DNA of 64,000 nucleotides, taken from assembly GCF_035083965.1 (NCBI RefSeq), contig NC_089740.1:7437552-7501551 (forward strand), read 5' to 3'. A program made the position numbers and the translations under genes. Below the pieces are notes generated by a model that was not told the DNA's origin, did no database searches, and was given only the letters and a program-made list of their open reading frames with translations. This document shows, in pieces, positions 1 to 10,500 of this stretch. Within the stretch, counting starts at the first letter, position 1, and the number at the start of each line of letters is the position of its first letter. This stretch comes from Branchiostoma lanceolatum (Eukaryota; Chordata; Leptocardii; Amphioxiformes; Branchiostomatidae).

Positions 1-83
1 TCTCACTGGACCCGCGGCACGCTGGCGGCGTCGCTGCGTCCTCAAGTGGATTTGTACTTTATAATGCGAATATCATTCAAAAC
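1..83 (+). pseudogene. Gene A exon 4 remnant, internally shortened
   Basis: Read in frame 3, the first bases give LDPRHAGGVAA, then SSSGFVLYNAN, which aligns with the 110-nt exon 4 of the paralogues (WDPDEYGG...WRPDIVLY in gene B). About eight codons are missing, including the conserved Trp-x-Pro-Asp segment. The first Trp of WDP is Leu. Where paralogues have a phase-2 GT donor just after TAYAATG, this copy reads GCGAAT. The nearest GT is at 84 and is phase 0, which does not fit the acceptor at 438, although it could be paired with one at 400. It may be a decayed exon, an allele, or an assembly fault close to the window edge. Confidence 0.5.
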
Positions 84-2116
84 GTACAAGTATGACCAAA
101 AAGACAACAAAACACACAAAGCTAAAAAAGATAAGTTTTTTTATACATCATATCTCGAATGTTTATATCATAGAATATAGAATGCACAATAGGTATTTTG
201 TGAATGCTGATATATTTTGGCGACGCCTCTGGCGCGGTGTCTGCTTTATGGTATGGGCAACAGTAGTAGGCTTGAAAATATTCTATAAATTTGATCTGTG
301 CCAAAGTCCAGCTGTGTTTCCTACTGACTCATTTATTTTGGCTACACCTCACGGGGCGATCCAGATAAGAACCTCGCAATTATATGTAATGCAATACAGC
401 AAGACACTGATGCAGCGTTCAAAATATACCTTGACAGGATTCACGAAGAGGGCTGGTCAGATACTCCCGACACCAATGTCCGTGTCAGCAGTACCGGTGA
501 CGTCATCTGGGGGTACCCGGCCACCATCCTGAGTTCCTGCGTCATGGACATCTCAAACTTCCCTTACGATGTCCAAAGATGCCCCATGAAGTTCGGCTCC
601 TGGACCTACAATGGCAATGACCTTAACCTGATCAACTTTACCAACAAGGGAGACACTGACAACTTCATCAGGAATGAAGAGTGGACGGTACAGTCGTTTG
701 AAGTAGAAAGAAACGAGGTTGTCTACTCGTGCTGTCCGGGTGTGCCATTTCCTGACGTCACCTATACGGTGGTCATTCGGAGGCGAAGTCTCTACTACAA
801 TTACTACGTAATGGCGCCGAATGTGTTGCTGGCCGTCTTGGCTCTCTTGGGGTTTTTCCTGCCACCGGATTCCGGGGAGAAACTGTCTCTCAGCATCACC
901 CTGCTGCTAGCCTTGATGGTGTTCATGCAACTAGTGACTGACACGCTACCGCCATTGTCAACCAGCATCCCTGCCATAAGTAGGCGTTTTTGATAATAAC
1001 ATGATAATAATGGTGATAATAATGATAATTAAAATTATGATATTGATATTAGGTGTTGTAGTCAGTTGATTTGTTTGTTTGTCTTGGTGTTAGTTCGCAG
1101 TTATGTAAATAGCGGAGAGTGGTAGGATGTAAGGGGGATTGGTGTAATAGGATAGTCGGAGAGTTGGAAGTATGGTTTGGCTCAGGTCCAATCTTACAAT
1201 TAGTTGAGGGCCCGAAAGTGCTTGTCACAACAATGTTTAGCCAATCTATTAGGCCCTGATAATTTCATACAGTGTCTTAGTGTGTTTTTGCTTGATAAAG
1301 ATCTGAAGGACTTCATACTGTAAATTAAAGAAAGATTGCTTATTTTCTTTGCCTTACATTCCGCCATAAAGGACGTTTTGAAGACGTCCCTAGAAGTATC
1401 GCGTTGAATCTTGTTAAATGCATGTAATTAGTTAAACTCAGGGAATTTGCCATCTAGAATACAAGGCACTTTGGACCAGTACCTGCTGTATGCCACCCTA
1501 ATGTCACTGGCTGGTTTTACCATGGCCCAGTGCAGGTTAGGTACAGGTAGAAATCAGAAATACCTACGCCACTCCAATTTTACTTGCACCGTCTTACATA
1601 TTCAGGTACTATTTGGAGCCCTTATATGGTTGTATTCCTTACGAGTTTATATGTATACATTCACGCAATCTTATAACCTCTTAATTATCTTCCTCAGGCG
1701 TTTTCTTCGGGGCAATCATCGTCTTGGTGGGCCTTTCGTCAGCTTTGACCATCTTCATCTTGACCTTGCACTTCCGGGGTCCTTATGTCCGACCGGTACC
1801 AAAATGGCTCCGAACCATCTTCTTTCTCGGCCCACCAAAAGCGAGAACGACCGTCATCAATAACAACAAACACCTGCACCAATCAGGAGAGCCGGAAGTG
1901 ACGCAATCTCCCAGGCGTGAGGTCAACGAGCCTTCCGCTTTAGGTAGAATTGAGAAAGTCATGAATCATTTCAGGGATGAGGAAGAAATTATAACTTACA
2001 AACGGCGTTTGGAAAAGGACTGGAAGGTTTTAGCCATGAGGATAGATCGGTGTCTGTTTATTGTTTTTACGTTGGTGTTTATCATCGCAACTGGGGCAAT
2101 ACTTGGGACAGCATAG
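1..2116 (+). CDS. Gene A: nAChR alpha-type subunit, 5' partial
   Basis: This is the 3' part of a Cys-loop cation channel subunit. Supported coding exons are 438..979 and 1698..2116, joined in phase 1; an exon remnant lies at 1..83. The 542-nt exon carries the Cys loop CVMDISNFPYDVQRC, loop B GSWTYNG, the vicinal pair YSCC, M1, and M2 after PPDSGEK. The last exon starts in M3 (FFGAIIVLVGLSSA), followed by RPVPKWL, a short cytoplasmic loop and M4 to a TAG stop. The acceptor at 438 is preferred over 400 because it restores family length and matches gene B codon for codon. The position matching Tyr198 of the muscle alpha subunit is Phe, and the loop after CC is one residue longer than in B and E. 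It is closest to gene B (shared RIHEEGW and RPVPKWL) and converges on it. The signal peptide and first exons lie outside the window. Intact function is uncertain because of the damaged upstream exon. Confidence 0.85.
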
Positions 2117-3411
2117 AAAAGCAGGACACACCTTGGCCTAGGAAATTAATGTTGTATTTCCGGTTACTCGACTGACACTATATCGCTATATCCCTACGTC
2201 CGCTTGGAGATTAGTATGCTTAATAACAACAACAAATATGAAGTTACTATGCATATGGAATTATCAAAAAAATCTAACGTTTTATACTTTATCATGCTTC
2301 TGTAACCTAATCCTTGGATGTAGACATTCAATGTCTGTGTTTAGTGCTATTCCATTTATAATGTTGACGCGAAGAGTATTACTATTGCAAACAAAATAGA
2401 AATGGGTACCGGTGTGGTGTAAGTGTATATCAATATATTGGGTAATGATACAGGTACAGCTTTTGAGGAATTTAACGTATGTTGGACTTTTAGGGACAGA
2501 ATGACGTCAAATCATCTGATTAAAAACACAGGGTACGTATTAGGCATTTTTTTTATCTGTACATGAAGATTTTTAATACTCATTCAAACAGCCATAAAAT
2601 GTACGACTGTTTGTTGTCACTTTACTCATTGTACAAGAATGCGGCTGGTCTACATTAAACCTGACATTAGGGAGATGATAACGTCTATCAGTAGTCTTGA
2701 TTTACAAATGTACCCTCCTGTACGCTTGGTTTGACTGATAATGCGTCACTACAATAATATGTTGGTTACACCCTTTAGTGGTCAGTTGATAATGCTTTAG
2801 GTATAGCCCTACAGTTGAAGCTGAATCTGTACTGTACAACCGGTATAACCGCCCTTCAGCGCCACGCACCGGATTCCCGTACGCCCCCCACCCCACCTCA
2901 AAATACCACAATAAAAAGCGACACCCAGCGACTAAAATAGCATCGACACTTACAAGGTAGACGATTCGGGTCCTTGCTGAGCGAAACATCATCTTTGCAA
3001 TGTTTATCCCCATTAGATGTGCACGTCATACTTGCAAACGCGTCATTTATATTAGCTACTGAAAGCACAATCATAATCTTTGCATTTAGCATTGTCAACA
3101 TTTTGTCAATATCAATATTATTGCTTGATATATAGCTAAAGTAATGCAGAGAGTCCTGTTAATAATTAATAGTACTTACCATGAATGTATTACAAAATGT
3201 AACAGTGCGCAGACTTCCCGCCATCAGACACTCAGCTGATTGCCTCATGCACCTTGACCTCTTGACCTTTAACCTTCGGATAGCAAATGAGTTACGGGAC
3301 TGGTGTTTGTAATCATGGTTTTGCATAAATCAGACATCTTGTGATTTTTTTCGCTCTCAAGATGTCTGATACGATAATTGGGAACTAATTTGGTGAATAA
3401 ACATGACATTC

Positions 3412-3444
<33 letters not shown>

Positions 3445-4522
3445 ACACACACACACCGTGACACACACACACAGATCGATAGACACACACACACACACAC
3501 ACACACATACACAGACACACACACACACAGAAACACATATACAAACATACACAGACACACACACAGACATACACATACAAACACACATACAGACACACAC
3601 ACACACACAGAGACACAAACAAACACACACACACAAACACACACGCACACACATACAATGCTTATAGTCTCGAAATAGTGAGACAGACTAAGATAAGCAA
3701 CAAACTGCTTTAATTCCTAGGCAAGCAGCGCAATATGCAGGTATTGTTAGTGTACTGTATTGTCACTAGCATAACAGGAGTTAACGCACTGAACGTTTTA
3801 ACCTTTCATAACAAAGTAGAATAATTGTGTCCTTGACAGTATGTCCTATATTCTTCCTTCATGCTGTGTAAAAAAATAGTCACAATACCTTCAAAAATTA
3901 ACACTATTGCAATGTATTAATATCGAATTTGCTATGCATATCTATAATACAATATACCAGCTTTTCACTTGTCAACCTTTTTTTAACATCAATACAGGAC
4001 ATGGCACTGGCAAAGATAAGTACTGATGCAACATACCACTCCGTTCTATCAAATATCGTCATCCTAATAAGCGCAAGATAGCTGTCTAGATTCCCATATT
4101 TGATATGGTTGTCATATTCAGATTTCTGACAACGTTGACGTACAGACTTTCAAGTCATATCTACTTTATAAAAGCATTTTCGTATAACTAGCCCAGAAAA
4201 CAGCGAACATCACAACTGGGAACGAGCTTTCCTAATGGTATACCGGAAACGGAAACAGGCGATGTCGCTTTCGCGTCGTACCCAGAGTGATGTGAATAGC
4301 AATGTATATACATCCATATTAAATGTTATCTCCATAGTCATTTTAAGTCTAACAATTTGTTTTGAAAAACAAGGTTGCTTCTCGTGTGCCTTGGTTGGTG
4401 TAAGATGCAAACGTGCTTTACACAATGTCAATAATGAATGCTCTTTCCTTAAAGGAAAATAACTTCTGAGATGCGATTGTCAACAAACAATGAGGTGTGC
4501 TTCGCCTAACAAAGACCACCCA
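2117..4522. other. Intergenic, between convergent genes A and B
   Basis: This holds the 3' flanks of genes A and B and is AT-rich. I see no coding segment. It contains the CA microsatellite at 3412..3656 and, just before it, a 10-bp-arm hairpin (3331..3340 with 3359..3368). No clear AATAAA could be tied to either gene. Confidence 0.6.
3412..3656. repeat. (CA)n microsatellite
   Basis: About 245 bp of imperfect CA dinucleotide repeat with interspersed GA, TA and AA steps. All six frames stay open across it, so the apparent His/Thr-rich and Cys/Val-rich reading frames are repeat artefacts. Confidence 0.97.
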
Positions 4523-7500
4523 CTAATATATAGCAGACATGATAACAATAAGAGTGATAAATGATAACACAAAGAACAACACAAGTAAACATCTGTCCAT
4601 TTTCACTGCTAACGTTTTCCACTCTTCTTCTATCGCCTCGGTTGAAGCCTTCGATCTTCGGCTTCGTAGCATCTCATCCAGATGTTCGTTGATGACGTCG
4701 ATTCTCTTGTGGAGTTCCATGTAGCGGATGCTTCTGTCTTGCAGAATGTCTGTCTTCTCCAGGGATGAACTCTCTCGTTTGATGCGGTTCAACTCGGAGA
4801 GTTCCCGTTGTTCTGTGTCTTCAGGATGGTTCTGGGGTGTTGATTCTCGCGCGAGTTGTTTACAGGCTTTGATGGAGAACATGATCTTCAGCCATTTGGG
4901 TACCGGGCGGATGTTGGGACCCCGGAAGTGGATGCTGAGGATGAAGATGGTGAGGACGGAGGAGAGGGCGACGATCACGATAGTCGCTCCAAAGAACTGC
5001 CCTGTTATGAAATCGAAACAAAACAAGAAGTATATTCAATTTCAAATGCATTCATTTACCTTTCCAAAAAGTACTTCATCCATGCCCATTTGTACGTTCA
5101 TTTATCCATCCATCCATTTATCCATCCATCCATCCATCCATCCACCCGTCCATCCATCCATCCATCCATCCATCCATCCATCCATCCATCCATCCATCCA
5201 TCCCTTCTTCCATCCATTCCCCCATCCATCCATCCATCATGTCCATCCATCCATCCATCCATCCATCCATCCATCCCTTCTTCCATCCATCCACATATCC
5301 CTTCTTCCATCCATTCCCCCATCCATCCATCCATCATGTCCATCCATCCATCCATCCATCCATCCACCCATCCATCCATCCATCCATCCATCCATCCATC
5401 CATCCATCCACCCATCCATCCATCCATCCATCCTTTTATTTATACAATAATTCACAAGTTAACTTATTTATACATTCATTCATTCATACAAACATTCATA
5501 CTTTCATTCACGCATTCATTCACTCATGCACACATCCATCCATCATTTCATTCATGCATCCATTCAGTCAGTCAATCAATTCCACCATGTTTCAATTCAA
5601 TACCGCATACCGCGATCTTATATTGTATGTGCATCTCTAAGTCTCTTTCCCTATCTGGCCATGGTGTACAAAGAAGCCGCCAATACTTCTTACTATTGAC
5701 CGATCCTTGTGAACATGGGGTAGTAAGTGAGTTTTTATAGCATGTATACACGGTAATATCGAGCGACCCTTGCAAGGTCGAAAGTTTACGTCCCTGAGCC
5801 AACATGACTGCCACCCAGCTTTGACCGGATTAGTTGTAATCAACGACCTTTGGAAGGGGTTAGCTCGAGTGAGCAGTTTCAATGGCTCCCAATTGCACTA
5901 TTATCACTCAGCCTACTTAGTACGCCCCCGCTAGAGATCTAGGGCTCATTTCAACTAGAGATCTAGGGCTCATTTCAACTATCGACCGCGCCATCCTTTA
6001 AGGATATTTCCTTTGTAAAACCTACCCCCAATGTGTCAAATGTATCAAGGTAATTCTGAGGTCGCAGGCTTTATCGTGAAAAGGTTTGGAAGAGATATTG
6101 CCTTCTGATCCTACGTTCATTTTTTTCTAGTCACAGTGGCCTAGCTCAGGCACCTGTAAAATCTGTACACAGTCTCAAAATTACGTACATCAATCGTTCG
6201 TTCTGTGTCATAGTCCGCCTCCATTCGAAATTGTTTTTGTTTCATTTTGTACATGGAGTCTAATCTGCCATCATAGTGATTTGTCACCATAGTTGATGAT
6301 GAATGGATGTAATTTCTATGTAGTCCACCGGAAAAGTAATTTGCAGCCAACACCAATCTACGTATGATTACTTTCAGGGGGAGTTACGGGTGTTTTTAAA
6401 GATTCGTTGTGATGTATTTGGTTCCCTATTCCAATTAGATTAGATTTTCCATTTGACGGTGCACTTGACAAAGTTGTTATCAAGTCTATGTGTCATGTAA
6501 TGGAATGATTTTGCTGTAACGTTTACAGATAGGAAATGAAATAACACATACTGCGGGTAGCTTTAAAACCATTTTAGTACAAACATTTAAGCGTTATATT
6601 AAGATAAGAAGGTCACCCGTTAACCCGGACCATTGTATAATCAATAGTTTCATTTCAGTCAGCACATTAAACGGCGTAAAATCAGTACGCCATACTTTAA
6701 GGTGACCTAGAAACCTTCCTGCATGGTTGACCTGCGATGCAATAAAATGTACAATAAAGCCTTACCTGGTATCTTAGCAAAGTTTTTTACACAAAAATAT
6801 GAGGTATTTACATGGCAAATTTAAGCTAGTCCTGCTAACTTCCTAAGGGCAGTTCTGAGTTCTGACTGATTAACCTTCCCACTGCACCGCTAGGTGGCGC
6901 TGCAGTGGGAAGAATGCGGTCCCAAACGTGACTAAGTTTGTATCCCCCCTCATTACGGTTCATGCATATGGCTATCAGTGGGAAATAGAACCAGTCAGGC
7001 TTGCCCTGAGAAAGGTATCATTATAACTACTTAAACGTTGTCAGGTAGATGTATATATTGGTTGTCAGCAACCAGCTTTGTTAACCATTGAATTACCAAC
7101 CTTGTTAGAATATTAACGAAAATTCTTACCAATAAGTGGAATCGTTGTCGACGTTGCCGGTAGACTATCCGCAACAAGCTGCATGAAGACCACCAACGAC
7201 AGCAACATGGTGATACTGAGCGACAGTTTCTCTCCCGAATCAGGCGGTAGACAGAACCCCAACAGACTGATAATAACTATGATAATACACGGCGCGAGCA
7301 CGTAATAGTTATAATACAGCGCTTTTCGCGCGATTTCTATTGTAAACGTCACGTCCGGGTAGGGCTGGGTGCAGCAGTTGTAGTACTGAATGTTCTTCGC
7401 TGCTGCGAAACTGACGAGATCCCATTCTTCGTTTTTGATGAAGTTTTCGCTGTCCCCCGTAGAGGAAATATTGACGATGTCGACTGCGAGGCCGTCGTAC

Positions 7501-10500
7501 GCCCAGGAGCTGAACTTGAGCGGACAGGACTGGACGTCGTACGGGAAGAGGGACACGTCCATGAGGCACGAGCTACGGAGGGTGATGGGGTACAGCCACT
7601 GTACCGAGCCGTTATGGTCCACGTGCGCATGCGTGTTGGGGGTTTCAGACCAACCCTCTTCGTGGATTCTGTTTAGAAAAAAAATAATATTATTTTCAGT
7701 AAAGAAAGGTCTGAACAAAAACCAATATCAAAATGTTACTTCAAGAGAAATATTTCTTTTTCCATTTTTTGATAAGCTAAGTGATATGACCATGACACAA
7801 CACGTTGTCCTTAAGCCGGCGTCACAATTCATGCGAGCATCGGCCGATTTTGTAGATCGCCGGAAGCTCGCCGAATTTCAAATTCGCCCGGGCGTCGACC
7901 GTATTTTTCACTGAAAACCTGCCCCGTCACAAATTGAACAGAGCTCGGGCGACGTTCGTCGAACGCTAATAATCATAAATCCCACATAAGACGGTACCAT
8001 CTCTTGGACACGGACGAAGTAAGAATCAAATGGCCTGGTAACAATCTCAAATTTGGACCAACTTTACTTTCTGAGTTGTGGCAAATCTGTAGGGCACAAG
8101 TGAAGTAGGTGGGCACACTGAAAATAATCACATAAAGAGGAATTTTGTCATAGACCAATCAAAATACAAGTGCAGGAGCCACAAAGTCAACAGATCAGTC
8201 GTTTAACCCCGATCCAAAAATTTTCACCAAATAGAAATCGACCGAAGCTCGGGCGAACGCCGTCCGAGCTTCGACCGACCGTTGACAAGCCTATCGACGC
8301 CCTGCCGACGCCTGGGCGTGCCTCGGCAGACAAACATTGATCTATAATGACTCAGTGGACTTTCAACTAGTCATTTTGTGGAGAAAAAACTCAGGAAGTG
8401 AAGTCAAACCTCAAAAGTCAAGCCCCAGTTCATTAATATACAAATTGAAACATCCAAACCAATACCAAAATAGAAACAAGAAGCATTGTCTTCGGTGTCA
8501 ACATTTTATTTATAATTTTTTTTTGAATGAAAATCTAACTTTGCATTGAATTGTCTTTCATTAGAAAAGTTTGGCAGCATTCTTCGACAACTTGAAATTA
8601 GTATTAGTTAATATTACAGTATCATTTATCATCTTATGTTATAAACCAAACTGTCGTTTCCTTTTATCTATAAACAAGAAGGAGTTCGGTCGAGGCCCGT
8701 CCAAGCTCCCATCAACACCTGCACAACGCTCGCCCGAAGCACGCCTTACTTTTCATGAGTCGGCCGGAACACTGACGACGGTCGTCCGATTATTGTTCAA
8801 GGCCCGTGCGAGGCTCGCACGAGGCCGAAGAGTTCGGGCGACCTCCGACCGACCAAAAATCGGGTCAAAAATCCTCGGATGCCCGCCCGAATATTGGCCG
8901 AGCGCTGGGCGTTGCTCGGGCGAGCTACGGGCAAACTGTTGACGAGCTGTGCGAGTTCAAAAATCGTCGCCGAGGCCTCGCTGAATTTAAGCGCAGCTTC
9001 CAGTGACACGCGAACGTCGGCCGAGCTCCGAAAATTCGCCCGAAGCCCGTAGAATCGGCAGGACGTCGGTCGTACTTCGCCCGAAAATCGCCATTTGGAG
9101 CTCGCCGACAAGTCGGCCGAGCTAATTTCTTGATTTGTGACGGGGGCTTTATCAATCCGTAGACGGGGGGCGCTACGGGCTTCCAACCACCTTACACCCA
9201 CTTTTTAAATTGTAGACTTTGCATTTGTTGTACATTGTTTCACAAATGTATAACAAGTTGGTTAAACAGTTCAATGGCATAGAAATGTAGCTCTCGATAC
9301 TCTTGAAATAGAGTGCTCAACACAGTGGTTTCTCTGCTCACAGTTTTAGTGATATTTCTTACCTTTCATAGAGGACAATATCTGGCCGCCATATTTTCTC
9401 GCTGGGGATTCTGATAGACGTTATTCCGCCATACTCGTCCGGATCCCATACTAAGAAGTCGTCGTCCCAATACTACAATAAAGAACAGCAAACGGTCAAA
9501 ATTTGAAAACAATATACCTTTGAAAATTCAACATAATTCAGTTGCCGTTAATATGTTTGAATGTATTGCCAGATTATCAAAATCTATGCATTGAAGATGC
9601 TCAACGTCTCAAATTGTTGTCACCAGAAGATCTCATACAGACATATACTCTCTTCATATACTCAAGTCATTGGGCTTTGGGCTCTGTCTGCACAAGCATG
9701 TTTATTTGATGCTGTTGCAGATAGGCTTTGTCAAGAGTGTCTGACATCATTCAAATCATCCCTGTTTAAACGTCTTTGTGTCTCAGATGAGATACCTTTC
9801 CACCCCTAGGTAGCATCTTGGCATTTATGTTGTATTTTCACCTTGATCCCCTTATGTATCTGATTCTAGAGCTGTAAGATCCCCAAACCCACATAACTGA
9901 TATAAGCCCTATACATCAATCAGTAACTTTTGAATCTGACCTGAAATTGAACCGAGGGGATAATACGATGGATCCCTTTGGGTGGTATTATACATGTTTT
10001 TCATAACTTCTTATCTCCTAAGATCATCCCACGGACATACGTAGGTGTGTTATGGAGTGTGTCACATAAATATTATTAATATTTCTTGTCAATAGGCTTG
10101 TAGTCAATTAAGCAAGCCAGTTGTCTGCCGCTAGGTAAAGAAATCTAGACTCAATTTTGTCGTCTGTCTATGAAAGGTTGACATGGGATTTATTAGTGAG
10201 TGGAATGTATCATTTGTCATTCACAGTGTAGAAGCTTGTAGTCAAGCAAGTGACTATAGGTAAAGGAACATGGACACAATTTTGTTGTCTGTCTAGGAAA
10301 GATTCACATGGGATTTATTAGTAAGTGGATCGTATCATTTGTCATTCACAGTGTAGAGACTTAAGATATCCTTTAAATTGTTATTACCGCCATGGATAAT
10401 GGAGGTACTGTTTTGGGCGTGTCTGTCTCAGTATAACTTGAGAACGTCATGGATTGCATGATATTTGGTGTGTGGGTAGGTCTTAGGCTGACGGAGTTAG

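Noticed and set aside
1466..1540. Extra exon of gene A between M2 and M3 (TLDQYLLYATLMSLAGF)
   Set aside because: It can be spliced in frame, but direct joining of 979 to 1698 gives the normal family order IPAIS-VFFGA. The extra hydrophobic segment has no counterpart in the paralogues.
3269..3678. Cys/Val-rich and His/Thr-rich open frames
   Set aside because: They are translations of the CA microsatellite; every frame is open.
4728..5740. 240- and 294-codon Pro/His/Ser-rich frames and Met-Asp-Gly-Trp frames
   Set aside because: They combine antisense of the gene B M3-M4 exon with the CATC repeat.
8571..9201. Open frames in the GC-rich region (123 and 134 codons)
   Set aside because: They lie inside the Harbinger-type element and reflect its CG-rich palindromic repeats.
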